From positions 248,001 through 312,000 of the forward strand of contig NZ_BMTU01000004.1 of the NCBI RefSeq assembly GCF_014649835.1: a DNA stretch of 64,000 nucleotides, in the 5' to 3' direction. Source of the stretch: Streptomyces pilosus (GTDB taxonomy: Bacteria > Actinomycetota > Actinomycetes > Streptomycetales > Streptomycetaceae). The notes below the pieces were generated by a model. It did no database searches and had not been told where the DNA came from. It saw only the letters and a list, made by a program, of their open reading frames with translations. The position numbers and the translations under genes are program-made. Below, piece by piece: positions 24,598-34,316 of the stretch (positions are counted from its first letter, which is position 1; each line of letters starts with the position of its first letter).

Positions 24598-24798
24598 TCA
24601 GCCCTGGGGATCCTGCGGCTTGGCGTCGACCTCGCGCAGATTGCGGTCGGTGAGTCCGGTGCGTGCCTCCGTGCGATGGCCGCGGGCGACGTAGTCCCGC
24701 ACGACCGCCTCGATCGCGTCCTGCGGCGAACCGATCCCCGCGAGGACCATCACCTCCACCACGAGTTCCGCGTCCAGACCGATGTTGACCTTCGCCAC
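24598..24798 (-). CDS. VapB-like (DUF2191) ribbon-helix-helix antitoxin, orphan
   Basis: A 66-residue protein. KVNIGLDAELVVEVMVLAG resembles the N-terminal strand and helix of VapB/DUF2191 antitoxins, followed by SPQDAIEAVVRDYVARGHR. No VapC PIN-domain toxin follows on this strand: the next sequence is the convergent ceramidase. GTG 24798 has GAGGGG 9 nt upstream. It could be a remnant, a regulator acting in trans, or part of an unusual pair with the divergent MNIO gene. Confidence 0.72.
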   Translation of the reverse strand: MAKVNIGLDAELVVEVMVLAGIGSPQDAIEAVVRDYVARGHRTEARTGLTDRNLREVDAKPQDPQG

Positions 24799-25032
24799 CG
24801 CACCCGCCCCTCGTCGTGTCCCGCCCGTACTGTACGGGGGCCGGCCCCGGGAGGACCACGCCCGTGTGCCGGGCGAGCGGCGCCGGCCGAGGGGGGTCCG
24901 CAACCTCAAATGTTGCTCTGAAGGCCGGCCCCGCGGGGTTCGGGGGCGAGCCGCGGGGCCATACCCCCCACACGTCCCGGCACGGGGCGTGAGGGGGCCG
25001 GCGGGGAGTGCCGGGCGGAGGAGGGGACGGGG

Positions 25033-26343
25033 ATGGATCTGAGGCTGGGGACCGGAATCGGGTGGCGGCCGGAGATCGCGGACACGGTGGAGGGGATGCC
25101 GGGGATCGACTGGGTCGAGGTGGTCGCCGAGAACGTCTGTCCCGGCCATCTGCCCGAGTCGCTGCTGCGGCTGCGCCGGCGCGGGGTGACGGTGGTGCCG
25201 CACGGGGTCTCGCTGGGGCTCGGCGGGGCCGAGCGGCCCGACGAGGGACGGCTGGCCGCCCTCGCCGAACGGGCCGAAGCGCTCCGCTCGCCGCTCGTCA
25301 CCGAGCACATCGCGTTCGTACGGGCCGGCGGGGCGCCGACCGCCTCCCCGCCGATCGAGGCCGGGCATCTGCTGCCCGTGCCGCGCACCCGTGACGCCCT
25401 GGACGTGCTCTGCGAGAACGTCCGGATCGCCCAGGACGCGCTGCCCGTGCCCCTCGCCGTGGAGAACATCGCCGCGCTCATCTCGTGGCCCGGCGAGGAG
25501 ATGACCGAGGGACAGTTCCTCTACGAGCTGGCCGACCGCACCGGCGTACGGCTGCTCATCGACGTCGCCAACCTGCACACCAACCACGTCAACCGGGGCG
25601 AGGACCCGGCCCGGGCACTCGCCGAACTGCCCCTGGAGGCCATCGCCTATGTCCACGTCGCGGGCGGGTTCGAGCGGGACGGCGTGTGGCACGACAGTCA
25701 CGCGCACCCCGTCCCGCAGCCGGTGCTGGACGTCCTCACCGACCTCGCCTCCCGCGTGTCCCCGCCCGGGGTGCTGCTGGAGCGTGACGAGAACTTCCCG
25801 GACGCGGCGGAGACGGAGCGGGAGTTGACCGCGATCCGGGACGCGGTCGTCAAGGGGTCGGAGAGCAGGCAGGCTTCTCCGGCCGCGCCCGCCGGCGCCC
25901 GGCCCGCGTCGCGGCGGGGCTCCGTCGACGCGGCGCGGCAGCGGCTCGCCCTCGCGCAGACCGCCGTGCTCTCCGCGCTGGTCGCCGGGACACCCGTGCC
26001 GGAGGGGTTCGACCGGGGGCGGATGGCGGTGCAGGCGCGGGCGCTCGCCGCCAAGCGGGCCGACGTCGTCGCCAAGGTCGCGCCCGAACTGCCGGTGCTC
26101 CTCGGGGAGGGGTACCGGCCGGCCTTCCTGGCGTACGCGCGGACGCGGCCGATGACCGGCGGCTACCGGCGGGACGCGATGGACTTCGTGGAGGAACTGC
26201 TCCTCGCCCGGCGGCCGGAGGACGCGCGGGCGCGGCGCGAGCTGCGGGAGTGGTGGCGGGAACGGTCGGGGCCCGCACCCCGGTCGGGCAGGCCGGCGGT
26301 GCGGCTGGTGCGGGCCACGCGACGGGTGCTGCTGCGGCGCTGA
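25033..26343 (+). CDS. MNIO-family (DUF692) multinuclear iron oxidase fused to a partner-like domain
   Basis: A 436-residue protein. Residues 1-280 form a TIM-barrel DUF692 domain with the expected metal-ligand positions: [54 protein letters not shown] and [13 protein letters not shown] enzymes (MbnB, TglH and relatives) oxidise Cys residues of ribosomal peptides with a partner protein. After an Ala/Pro linker, residues about 300-425 form a helical domain resembling DUF2063/MbnC-like partners. No Cys-rich precursor peptide is visible beside it. ATG 25033 has a purine-rich ribosome site. Confidence 0.85.
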   Translation: MDLRLGTGIGWRPEIADTVEGMPGIDWVEVVAENVCPGHLPESLLRLRRRGVTVVPHGVSLGLGGAERPDEGRLAALAERAEALRSPLVTEHIAFVRAGGAPTASPPIEAGHLLPVPRTRDALDVLCENVRIAQDALPVPLAVENIAALISWPGEEMTEGQFLYELADRTGVRLLIDVANLHTNHVNRGEDPARALAELPLEAIAYVHVAGGFERDGVWHDSHAHPVPQPVLDVLTDLASRVSPPGVLLERDENFPDAAETERELTAIRDAVVKGSESRQASPAAPAGARPASRRGSVDAARQRLALAQTAVLSALVAGTPVPEGFDRGRMAVQARALAAKRADVVAKVAPELPVLLGEGYRPAFLAYARTRPMTGGYRRDAMDFVEELLLARRPEDARARRELREWWRERSGPAPRSGRPAVRLVRATRRVLLRR

Positions 26344-26470
26344 ACCGCGCCGGCGCCGCGCGGCCGCGCGGCCGCGCACACCCGAGCGGAACGTCACATA
26401 CCGACAACACTGCGTCCGGATCGTGAACAGGGCATGGTGTTCCCGCGACCGTGTCGCTTACAAACAACTC

Positions 26471-27253
26471 ATGTTCTGGGTCCCGCTCCTGCTCCTGGCC
26501 TGGGCCGTCGCCGGTGTGGCGGGCCTGCGGCTGTGTCTGTCCGCCGTGCGCGGCGCCGCCGCGTCCACCGGCGGTCGCGGCGCCGCGGAGGGGCGCGGTC
26601 TGACGCTGTACGAGGCCGCCTTCCTGTCCGGCGGTCCCGGCCGGGTCGCCGACGTCACGCTCGTCGCGATGGCGCGTCAGCGGCGGCTGCTGCTGGCGCA
26701 CACCGGCTGGGCGACGGTCGTCGACCCGCGCGGGCGGGACGACATGGAGCGCTCGGTCCTCGGGGCCATAGGGCCGGGGGGACAGTCGCCCATCGCCCCG
26801 GTGCGGGCGGCCGCGGCGACCGCGGATCCCGTGCGCGGGATCGCGGAGCGGCTGGTCGGCGCAGGTCTGGCGGTGCCGGACGGTGCCGGCACGACCGTCG
26901 CGGACGCGGTGCGGCAGGTGCGGCTCGCCGCGGCGGCCGTGGCCGGGCTGGCGGTGACCGCGCTGCTCATGCCGGTCCCGTCGGACGTGCCGCGCCACCT
27001 GGTCGCCCTGTGGTTCGCGCTGCCGCTGATCCTCACCCTCGGCTGCCTGGCCATCGCGCGGTTCGAGGCCCACCCCTACTCGCGCTGGGCCTCCCCCGCG
27101 GGTCAGCGGCTGCTGGGCGCGCTGCCCCGGGAGGCCGGCGGCGGGGACGACCGCGCGTACCTCACCTCCGTCGCGGTACGCGGCGTCCACGCGGTGGGCG
27201 AGCCGGAACTGCGTGCCGCCTTCGCGCACCGCGAACCGCGTCCGGGGCACTGA
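26471..27253 (+). CDS. TIGR04222-type conserved membrane protein
   Basis: A 260-residue protein with an N-terminal hydrophobic helix (WVPLLLLAWAVAGVAGLRL), a soluble block with LTLYEAAFLSGGPGRVADV and TLVAMARQRRLLL typical of TIGR04222, and two close TM helices near residues 155-195. Members in other actinobacteria often end in Gly/Cys-rich tails and neighbour DUF692 genes (recalled, not checked). This copy lacks such a tail and ends in a short hydrophilic segment. It follows the MNIO gene by 127 nt on the same strand, so the two probably work together. Confidence 0.75.
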   Translation: MFWVPLLLLAWAVAGVAGLRLCLSAVRGAAASTGGRGAAEGRGLTLYEAAFLSGGPGRVADVTLVAMARQRRLLLAHTGWATVVDPRGRDDMERSVLGAIGPGGQSPIAPVRAAAATADPVRGIAERLVGAGLAVPDGAGTTVADAVRQVRLAAAAVAGLAVTALLMPVPSDVPRHLVALWFALPLILTLGCLAIARFEAHPYSRWASPAGQRLLGALPREAGGGDDRAYLTSVAVRGVHAVGEPELRAAFAHREPRPGH

Positions 27254-27349
27254 CGACACACCCGGCGAAGGGTGCTTGCGGTGCTTGCCTCACACCCCCG
27301 CCACCCGAAACATCCCTTTTGTCGCCGTTGTGCACCGAAGGGATCGCCG

Positions 27350-28963
27350 ATGAGAACCGCCGCCGTCCATGTGGCCGCCGGGTCCATGCTCCTCACCGCC
27401 CTGGCCGCCGCCCCGGCCGGCGCCGGGACCGACGCAGCGCCCCTCGCGGCCGAGCTGCGCGGCACCGTGGTGGCCGCCGCCCGCGCCGCCGACCGGGGCA
27501 TCGACTTCGGCGCCTGCCCCGCCGCGCAGCAGCTTCCGGGCACCGTCCGCTGCGGCACGGTCCGTGTCCCGCTCGACTACGCCCGCCCGGACGGCGCGCA
27601 GCTCGAACTCGCCGTCAGCCGGGTCCGGGCCACCGGGAAGGACCCGGACGACGGCAGGCGCGGGGTGCCGCGGCAGGGCTCCCTGGTCCACAACCCGGGC
27701 GGGCCGGGCGCCGACGGCACGTACTTCCCGATGATGGGCGCGCTCCCCGAGTGGAAGCGCATCGCGGCGGCCTACGACCTGGTCGGCTACGCCCCGCGCG
27801 GAGTCGGCCGCTCGGCGCCGCTGTCCTGCGCGGACCCGGAGACGTTCCAGGAGGCCCCCACCGACGCGCCGGCCCACCCCTCGGCCGGGCACAAGCGCGA
27901 GCGGATCGAACGGGCGAAGGCGCAGGCGCGCGGCTGCGCCGAGCGGACCGGGGACTCCCTGCGCCACTTCCACTCGCTGAACAACGCTCGCGACCTGGAC
28001 GTCCTGCGCGCCGCCCTCGGCGAGAACCGGCTGACGTTCCTGGGCTCGTCGTACGGCACGTACCTCGGGGCGCTGTACGCCACGCTGTTCCCCTCGCACG
28101 TGCGGCGGATGGTGTTCGACGCGGCGGTGAACCCGGCGCCGGAGCAGGTCTGGTACCGCAACAACCTCGACCAGTCGGCGGCGTTCGAGGACCGCTGGGC
28201 GGACTTCCGGGCGTGGGCCGCCCGGCACCACGACGTGTACGGCCTCGGCGACGACGCCCGCGCGGTGCAGGCGAGTTACGAGAAGGCGCGGACCCGGCTG
28301 GCGAAGGAACCGGCGGGCGGGAAGGTGGGCCCGGAGCAGTTGCAGGCGGCACTGCTCCGGGCCGCGTACTACGACGACCTCTGGCCGCACCGCGCGCGGG
28401 CGCTGTCGGCGTACCTGAAGGGCGACCCCGGGCCGCTGGTCGAACAGGCGCAGACCTATCCGGAGGCGGCGGCGGAGGCGGAGAACGCGCGGGCGGTGTA
28501 CCTCGCCGTGGAGTGCAACGACGCGCCCTGGCCGGCCGACTGGGCGGTGTGGGACCGGGACAACACCCGGCTCGCGCGCCGGGCGCCCTTCGAGACCTGG
28601 GCCAACGTGTGGACGAATCTGCCCTGCGCCTACTGGGAGGGGCCCCGGCAGCGGCCGCTGGACGTGCGTGCGGGGCGCGGCGAGCTGCCGCCCACGCTGA
28701 TCCTGGCCGCCGAGCGGGACGCGGCCGCCCCCTACGACGGCGCCCTGGAACTGCACCGGCGGCTGGCCGGTTCGGCGCTGGTGACCGAGCGGGACGCCGG
28801 CAGCCACGGCATCGCGGGCGGCCCCAACGCCTGTGTGAACGGGCACCTGGAGGCGTACCTGCTGCGGGGCCGGGTCCCGGGACGGCACGCCTCCTGCGCC
28901 CCGCACCCGGAGCCGGAGCCGGGGCCGCGGACCCGGCCGGTGGAACGGCCGGGACCGCGCTAG
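27350..28963 (+). CDS. Secreted alpha/beta-hydrolase, tripeptidyl-aminopeptidase (TAP) family
   Basis: A 537-residue exported hydrolase with a Sec signal peptide (to about residue 25). The oxyanion loop HNPGGPGADG and the nucleophile elbow GSSYGTYLG (Ser234) belong to the alpha/beta-hydrolase 1 half. The TAP C-terminal domain supplies the acid (LILAAERDAAAPYDGA) and His (DAGSHGI). Relatives Slp/Tap of Streptomyces cleave N-terminal tripeptides. AAGGG precedes ATG 27350 by 8 nt. The Pro/Glu/Arg-rich tail after about 515 is unstructured. Confidence 0.86.
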   Translation: MRTAAVHVAAGSMLLTALAAAPAGAGTDAAPLAAELRGTVVAAARAADRGIDFGACPAAQQLPGTVRCGTVRVPLDYARPDGAQLELAVSRVRATGKDPDDGRRGVPRQGSLVHNPGGPGADGTYFPMMGALPEWKRIAAAYDLVGYAPRGVGRSAPLSCADPETFQEAPTDAPAHPSAGHKRERIERAKAQARGCAERTGDSLRHFHSLNNARDLDVLRAALGENRLTFLGSSYGTYLGALYATLFPSHVRRMVFDAAVNPAPEQVWYRNNLDQSAAFEDRWADFRAWAARHHDVYGLGDDARAVQASYEKARTRLAKEPAGGKVGPEQLQAALLRAAYYDDLWPHRARALSAYLKGDPGPLVEQAQTYPEAAAEAENARAVYLAVECNDAPWPADWAVWDRDNTRLARRAPFETWANVWTNLPCAYWEGPRQRPLDVRAGRGELPPTLILAAERDAAAPYDGALELHRRLAGSALVTERDAGSHGIAGGPNACVNGHLEAYLLRGRVPGRHASCAPHPEPEPGPRTRPVERPGPR

Positions 28964-29002
28964 ACACCCGTCCGGGACCGCGTCCGCGCGCCACCCGGAC
29001 GG

Positions 29003-29039
29003 CGCCCGTGGGCCCGCCCGGCGGGCAGGCCCATGGGCG
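29003..29039. terminator. Bidirectional terminator hairpin
   Basis: 12-bp stem (29003-29014 with 29028-29039, one G-U pair) plus an inner GCCC/GGGC stem, between the convergent peptidase and chdC genes. Confidence 0.7.
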
Positions 29040-29040
29040 G

Positions 29041-29766
29041 TCAGGCCAGGCCCGCGACCAGGTCGGCGACGTCCTTGCGGCGGCCCGTGTAGAACGGCAC
29101 CTCCTCGCGGACGTGCATCCGGGCCTCCGAGCCGCGCAGGTGGCGCATCAGGTCGACGATGCGGTCCAGTTCGTCGGCCTCGAAGGCGAGGATCCACTCG
29201 TAGTCGCCGAGCGAGAAGGAGGCGACCGTGTTGGCGCGCACGTCGGGGTAGCCGCGGGCCATCTTGCCGTGGTCGGCGAGCATGCGCCGGCGGTCCTCGT
29301 CGGGCAGCAGGTACCAGTCGTAGGAGCGCACGAAGGGGTAGACGCTCACGTAGTTGCGGGGCGTCTCGTCGGCGAGGAACGCCGGGATGTGCGAGCGGTT
29401 GAACTCGGCGGGGCGGTGCAGCGCCATGTTCGACCAGACCGGCTCGAGCGCGCGGCCGAGCCGGGTGCGGCGGAAGAGGTTGTACGCCTCCTGGAGCCGG
29501 TCGGCGGTCTCCGCGTGCCACCAGATCATGAGGTCGGCGTCCGCGCGCAGACCCGACACGTCGTAGGTGCCGCGGATCGTGACGTCCTTGGCGGCGAGCT
29601 GGTCGAACAGCTCCTGGACCTCTTCGGCGTACCCGGCGCGGTCCTCGGGCAGCACGTCCTTCAGCTTGAACACCGACCAGAGGGTGTAGCGGATGACCTC
29701 GTTGAGGTCCTTGGCCAGCTTGCCCTTGTTGGGGATGCGGTCGGGGGTGGTGGCGTCGTCACTCAT
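29041..29766 (-). CDS. chdC: Coproheme decarboxylase (ChdC/HemQ)
   Basis: A 241-residue cytoplasmic enzyme completing haem b in the Gram-positive coproporphyrin-dependent pathway by decarboxylating coproheme. It has the ChdC-like dimeric ferredoxin fold, with [20 protein letters not shown], the catalytic-tyrosine segment [13 protein letters not shown] and [20 protein letters not shown]. Start taken at ATG 29766 (AGGAG 10 nt upstream); ATG 29775 overlaps the hemY stop but its ribosome site would be too close. It follows hemY in one operon. Confidence 0.95.
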   Translation of the reverse strand: MSDDATTPDRIPNKGKLAKDLNEVIRYTLWSVFKLKDVLPEDRAGYAEEVQELFDQLAAKDVTIRGTYDVSGLRADADLMIWWHAETADRLQEAYNLFRRTRLGRALEPVWSNMALHRPAEFNRSHIPAFLADETPRNYVSVYPFVRSYDWYLLPDEDRRRMLADHGKMARGYPDVRANTVASFSLGDYEWILAFEADELDRIVDLMRHLRGSEARMHVREEVPFYTGRRKDVADLVAGLA

Positions 29767-29771
29767 GGGCC

Positions 29772-31229
29772 TCATTCTCCTGCTCCGCCGTGGAGGCTTT
29801 GCACCGGGTGGGCGGTGAGCTGCTGCACACCGCGCAGGTCACCGTGGATCTGGTCGGCGGCGGCGTACGCGCTCGCGATGCACGCGGGGACGCCGACACC
29901 GTCGTAGGCCGCGCCGCACACGGCGAGCCCGGCGAGGCCCGCGAGGTGTGCGCGGACCCGGCCCACGCGCGCGTGGTGGCCGACGGGGTACTGGGGCAGG
30001 CCGTCCTGCCAGCGGGTCACGCGGGTGGCGACCGGGGCGGCGGTCAGGCCGGTGGCCGCCTTCAGGTCGTGGCGGGAGACCTCCACGAGGCCGGCGTCGT
30101 CACGGTCGAGGATCTCCGTCTCGCCGTGGCGGCCCACCGAGGTGCGCAGCACGACCAGGTCCGGGTTCTCCCCGGCGATCCAGCCCCACTTGTGGGAGGC
30201 GAAGGTGGACGCCTTGATGGTGTGCCCGTCGACGGGCGGCACCAGGAAGCCGCTGCCCTGGGGAAGGTCGGTCTCCGCGCGGCGGTAGGCGAGGGTGATC
30301 AGCGCCATGGAGGCGTACTCCACACCGGCGAGTTCGGCGGCGGCGCCGGGCGCCTCGGCGCGCAGCAGGGCGGCGGCGGCCGGCGCGGGCACGGCGACGA
30401 CGACCGCGTCGGCGCGCAGCACCCGCTCGCCGGCGACGACCCGCCAGCCGCCCTCCGGTTCACGGCGCAGTCCGGTGACGGGCGTGCCGGTCAGGATCTC
30501 GGCGCCGCGGGCCCGCACGGACTCGGCGACGGCGAGCGGGAGGGTGCCCACTCCCCCGGCGATGCCCATGAACACCGGACCGCTCTGCCCGGCCGCGGCG
30601 GCCTTCGCCTGGACCGCCCGGACGCCCTCGGTCAGGGAGGTGTGGGTGCGGGCGGCCTCGAACAGCTGCGGGACCGCCGCGCGCATCGAGATGCGGTACG
30701 CGTCGCCCGCGTACACCCCGCCGAGCAAGGGCTCCACGAGACGGTCGACGACCTCGCGGCCGAGGCGCTCCGCCACGTAGGCGCCGATCGCCACGTCGTC
30801 GCCGACCTCGGTACGGGGCAGGTCGGCGTCCCGTTCGATCCGGGCGAGCCCTTCGTCGGAGAGCACGCCGGCGAGGGCGGCGGCGGTGCCCGGCACACCC
30901 ATGACGTGGCCCTTGGGCATGGGGCGCAGGGCGCCGCGGGTCCACAGCGCGGCGGAGGCGGTGGCCGGTGGCTGGAGCCGGTCGGCGAGGCCCACCTCGC
31001 GGGCCAGACCGACCGCCTCGGGGCGGCGGGCCAGCAGCGACTCCGCGCCCAGGTCGACGCGGGCGCCCGCGATCTCTCCGGGCAGCAGCTTGCCGCCGAC
31101 CCGGTCCGAGGCCTCCAGGACGGTGACCCGCGCGCCGCGCCCCAGCAGCCGGTGCGCGGCGGCCAGCCCGGCGATCCCGGCCCCGACGACGACGACCCGC
31201 GGCCCGTCGCCCGCATGTGATCCGCTCAT
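29772..31229 (-). CDS. hemY: Coproporphyrinogen/protoporphyrinogen III oxidase (HemY/CgoX)
   Basis: A 485-residue FAD enzyme oxidising coproporphyrinogen III before iron insertion. The FAD motif [21 protein letters not shown] is at about residues 12-32, followed by ASDRVGGKL and the substrate region [10 protein letters not shown]. The closing FAD segment [19 protein letters not shown] is near the C-terminus. It is coupled to chdC, supporting the coproporphyrin branch rather than the protoporphyrin branch. No ferrochelatase is visible in this window. Confidence 0.94.
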   Translation of the reverse strand: MSGSHAGDGPRVVVVGAGIAGLAAAHRLLGRGARVTVLEASDRVGGKLLPGEIAGARVDLGAESLLARRPEAVGLAREVGLADRLQPPATASAALWTRGALRPMPKGHVMGVPGTAAALAGVLSDEGLARIERDADLPRTEVGDDVAIGAYVAERLGREVVDRLVEPLLGGVYAGDAYRISMRAAVPQLFEAARTHTSLTEGVRAVQAKAAAAGQSGPVFMGIAGGVGTLPLAVAESVRARGAEILTGTPVTGLRREPEGGWRVVAGERVLRADAVVVAVPAPAAAALLRAEAPGAAAELAGVEYASMALITLAYRRAETDLPQGSGFLVPPVDGHTIKASTFASHKWGWIAGENPDLVVLRTSVGRHGETEILDRDDAGLVEVSRHDLKAATGLTAAPVATRVTRWQDGLPQYPVGHHARVGRVRAHLAGLAGLAVCGAAYDGVGVPACIASAYAAADQIHGDLRGVQQLTAHPVQSLHGGAGE

Positions 31230-31385
31230 GCCTCCACCTTCTCAGACGGCGCCGGCGCTCCCGCCAGGGCCATGTGGCCCCGCCGAGTCCCTACCGTGAC
31301 CGCATCGGGACCGTCCGGCACCAACGTTTCGCCCCCGCACCGCGTCGAAGGAGCGTCAGTCATCACGACGCAGGGGGAGTTACAC

Positions 31386-32378
31386 ATGCGCACACGACGG
31401 TCCGTACGACCCGCACAGGCGCTGGCCGGGGTCCTGCTGGCGGCGGCCCTCACGGTCACCGGGTGCAGTGGTGCGGGCGGCGACTCGGGCGGTTCCATGG
31501 CCGACGACAAGGCCGCCGTGGCGCCGGAGCGGGGCCAGGGGGCCGCGCGGGACGAGGGCGCCGGGGACGCCGGCGCCGAGCAGGGCGCCCCGGGCGGCTC
31601 GGCGGACGGTGCCCCGGCTGCCACGCCGAAGGTCACCGCGAACCACGTCATCCGCACCGCCTCGCTGACCGTGCGGGTGAAGGACGTGCCCGAGGCGCTG
31701 GACGAGGCCCGTACGGCGACCGAGAACGCGGGCGGGTACGTCGGTGAGGAGACCACCCGCCGGGACGCGGAGGGACACGAGCACACACGCGCGGTGCTGC
31801 GCGTGCCCGTCGCCGGGTACGCGGAGGTCCTCGCCGGTCTCGAGGGGGTGGGCGAGCTGGTCGAGCGGCGCGCGAAGGCGGAGGACGTCACCGGGCAGGT
31901 GGTCGACGTGGACAGCCGCGTCGCGTCGCAGCGGGCCAGCGTGGCCCGGGTCCGCGAGCTGATGGACCGGGCGACGAAACTGAGCGACGTGGTCACCCTG
32001 GAGGGCGAACTGAGCGTCCGTCAGGCGGACCTGGAGTCCTTGCTGGCGCAGCAGGCGTCCCTGAAGGACCGTACGAGCCTGGCGACGATCACGCTGTCCC
32101 TGTCCGGGGCGCCGTCGGAACAGGGCGGGAAGGACGACGAGGGTCCCGGATTCCTGGACGCCCTCGCCGGGGGATGGGAGGCGTTCGTGACCGTGCTGCG
32201 CTGGCTGACGGTGGCGATCGGCGCGGTCCTGCCGTTCGCGGCCCTGGCGGCACTGCTGGTCCTGCTGTGGGTGCGGGCCGTCCGCCCCCTGCTGCGGCGG
32301 CGCCGTCCGGCCGGGGACGCGGGCCCGCTCCCCGCTCCCTTCCGGCCGGGTGGCGGGCAGGGGAACGGGCCGAACTGA
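31386..32378 (+). CDS. DUF4349 domain lipoprotein
   Basis: A 330-residue membrane-attached protein. It has a lipoprotein signal with lipobox VTGC (Cys27), a Gly/Ala/Asp-rich linker to about residue 85, then DUF4349: NHVIRTASLTVRVKDVPEAL, GGYVGEETTRRD, and a helical coiled region with VDVDSRVASQRASVARVREL. A C-terminal TM helix (about 285-310) and basic tail follow. Lipid anchor plus TM means both ends contact the membrane. Function is unknown for the family. AGGGGGAG precedes the ATG. It is divergent from hemY. Confidence 0.85.
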   Translation: MRTRRSVRPAQALAGVLLAAALTVTGCSGAGGDSGGSMADDKAAVAPERGQGAARDEGAGDAGAEQGAPGGSADGAPAATPKVTANHVIRTASLTVRVKDVPEALDEARTATENAGGYVGEETTRRDAEGHEHTRAVLRVPVAGYAEVLAGLEGVGELVERRAKAEDVTGQVVDVDSRVASQRASVARVRELMDRATKLSDVVTLEGELSVRQADLESLLAQQASLKDRTSLATITLSLSGAPSEQGGKDDEGPGFLDALAGGWEAFVTVLRWLTVAIGAVLPFAALAALLVLLWVRAVRPLLRRRRPAGDAGPLPAPFRPGGGQGNGPN

Positions 32379-32410
32379 AGGGTCCCGGGCTCCTCGGCGG
32401 TCCCTCGCCG

Positions 32411-32416
32411 TAGCGT
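32411..32416 (+). promoter_or_regulatory. Putative -10 hexamer, leaderless CoADR-like gene
   Basis: TAGCGT, 6 nt before ATG 32423; no Shine-Dalgarno. Confidence 0.5.
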
Positions 32417-32422
32417 GTTCGC

Positions 32423-33820
32423 ATGGACAAGAGCGATGCGCGTGGTGCGAGGGAACGTCTCGTCGTGATCGGTGGCGACGCCGCGGGGATGTCCGCGGCG
32501 TCCCAGGCCCGCCGCCTGAGGGGGCCGCACGAGCTGGAGATCGTGGCGTTCGAACGCGGCAGCTTCACCTCGTTCTCGGCGTGCGGCATCCCCTACTGGG
32601 TGAGCGGGGACGTCCCCGACCGGGACCGGCTGATCGCGCGCACCGCCGAGGAGCACCGCGCGCGGGACATCGACCTGCGGCTGCGCACCGAGGTCACGGA
32701 GATCGACACCGACCGCCGGCGGGTGCGCGCGCGTGACGTGGAGTCCGGCGCCGAGTCCTGGACGTCGTACGACAAGCTGGTGATCGCCACCGGTGCGCGG
32801 CCGATCCGCCCTGAGCTGCCCGGCATGGACGCCCCCGGGGTGCACGGGGTGCAGACCCTGGACGACGGGCAGGCCCTGCTGGACACGCTGCGGGTGACGC
32901 GCGGCCGCCGCGCGGTGGTGGTCGGCGCCGGCTACATCGGCGTGGAGATGGCCGAGGCGATGATCAAGCGCGGCTACGAGGTGACGGTCGTCAACCGCGG
33001 CAAGGAGCCCATGGCGACCCTCGACCCGGACATGGGGCGCCTGGTGCGCCGGGCCATGGAGGGCATGGGCATCACCATGGTCAACGACGCCGAGGTCACC
33101 GGACTGCCGACGGGTGACGACGGCCGGGTGCGCGCGGTCGCCACGGAGAGCGCCGAGTACCCCGCCGACGTCGTCGTCCTCGGTATCGGCGTGCGGCCGG
33201 AGACGGCCCTCGCCCGGGCGGCCGGGCTTCCCCTCGGGGACTCCGGCGGGCTGCTCACCGACCGATCCATGCGGGTGCGCGGGCACGAGGACATCTGGGC
33301 GGGCGGCGACTGCGTCGAGGTGCTCGACCTGGTCTCCGGGCAGCAGCGGCACATCCCGCTGGGCACGCACGCCAACAAGCACGGCCAGATCATCGGGGCC
33401 AACGCCGGCGGCGGTTACGCCACCTTCCCGGGCGTGGTCGGCACGGCGGTCAGCAAGGTGTGCGACCTGGAGATCGCGCGCACCGGGCTCCGGGAGAAGG
33501 ACGCCCGCCGGGCGGGTCTGCGGTTCGAGTCGGTCACCATCGAGTCGACCAGCCGCGCCGGCTACTACCCGGACGCCTCGCCCATGACGGTGAAGATGCT
33601 CGCCGAACTGCGCACGGGCCGGCTCCTCGGCGTGCAGATCGTCGGCCGTGAGGGCGCGGGCAAACGGGTCGACATCGCGGCGGTCGCCCTCACGGCCGGT
33701 ATGACCGTGGACGGGATGACGGCCCTGGACCTCGGCTACGCACCGCCGTTCTCCCCCGTCTGGGACCCGGTCCTGGTGGCGGCCCGCAAGGCGTCGGCGA
33801 AGATCGGGGGAACCGGGTAA
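32423..33820 (+). CDS. FAD-dependent pyridine nucleotide-disulfide oxidoreductase, CoA-disulfide-reductase-like
   Basis: A 465-residue flavoenzyme. The FAD motif VVIGGDAAGMSAASQA is at the N-terminus. The single redox Cys lies in SFSACGIPYWVSG, the motif of CoA-disulfide reductase/NADH oxidase/peroxidase types. The NAD motif VVVGAGYIGVEMAEAM, the ATG motif (VIATGARP), GGDCVEVLD and a full C-terminal dimerisation domain are present. It likely keeps low-molecular-weight thiols reduced or reduces oxygen/persulfides; the substrate cannot be settled from sequence. Confidence 0.87.
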   Translation: MDKSDARGARERLVVIGGDAAGMSAASQARRLRGPHELEIVAFERGSFTSFSACGIPYWVSGDVPDRDRLIARTAEEHRARDIDLRLRTEVTEIDTDRRRVRARDVESGAESWTSYDKLVIATGARPIRPELPGMDAPGVHGVQTLDDGQALLDTLRVTRGRRAVVVGAGYIGVEMAEAMIKRGYEVTVVNRGKEPMATLDPDMGRLVRRAMEGMGITMVNDAEVTGLPTGDDGRVRAVATESAEYPADVVVLGIGVRPETALARAAGLPLGDSGGLLTDRSMRVRGHEDIWAGGDCVEVLDLVSGQQRHIPLGTHANKHGQIIGANAGGGYATFPGVVGTAVSKVCDLEIARTGLREKDARRAGLRFESVTIESTSRAGYYPDASPMTVKMLAELRTGRLLGVQIVGREGAGKRVDIAAVALTAGMTVDGMTALDLGYAPPFSPVWDPVLVAARKASAKIGGTG

Positions 33821-33845
33821 GGGGGCGGTGCGGCACCCCGCCGGT

Positions 33846-34184
33846 TCACCCGGTCCCGTTGATCCTCTCGATCGCCTGCCGCGCCTGCTCCGCCGGCGGC
33901 CGGGACGGCAACGAGGACACCGACGAGACGGAGGGCATCGAGGCGCCCGACGGCACGGGCGGCGGCTGTTCCCCCGCCGGCTTCGCGTGCGCGGCGGCCC
34001 GCGCGGAGCGCAGGCGGTGGCTCACCGCCTCGTCCAGCGTCACCGGCCGCTGCATCTGGGAGGCGAGCCGCCCCGCCTCCTGGCCGAGCCGGGCGACGTC
34101 CTCCCAGGGGAGGCGCACCACCAGCGTCAGCTCGGCCTCGCCGTCGGGCAGCGCCTGCATCGCGGGACTCACTCGGTCGTTCAT
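33846..34184 (-). CDS. Small hypothetical protein
   Basis: A 112-residue protein with no signal or TM. Residues 15-65 are predicted strand-helix (EAELTLVVRLPWEDVARLGQEAGRLASQ), followed by a Pro/Ser-rich stretch and a short C-terminal helix (AEQARQAIERIN). I do not recognise a family. ATG 34184 is preferred (GAGG 9 nt upstream); ATG 34199 adds five residues. Convergent with the CoADR-like gene, divergent from the rhomboid gene. Confidence 0.6.
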   Translation of the reverse strand: MNDRVSPAMQALPDGEAELTLVVRLPWEDVARLGQEAGRLASQMQRPVTLDEAVSHRLRSARAAAHAKPAGEQPPPVPSGASMPSVSSVSSLPSRPPAEQARQAIERINGTG

Positions 34185-34316
34185 CGCCACCATCCTCACC
34201 TCGGCCCCGCGGCGCCTTCCCCGCGCCGCGGACGTCGGGGAGTCATACGTACGCCTGTGCGGCCGCGTTCAGCCGGGCCGCGGATTCGCCCGGCCCCTTC
34301 CGGGCACCTGTGCGAC

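Noticed and set aside
24598..24798. Complete VapBC toxin-antitoxin module
   Set aside because: No PIN-domain ORF follows or precedes on this strand; only the antitoxin-like gene is present.
26434..29907. A frame open for 1157 codons across several genes on the + strand
   Set aside because: It is out of frame with the TIGR04222-type and TAP genes, has Arg/Gly/Ala-biased composition typical of GC-rich shadow frames, and shows no domain.
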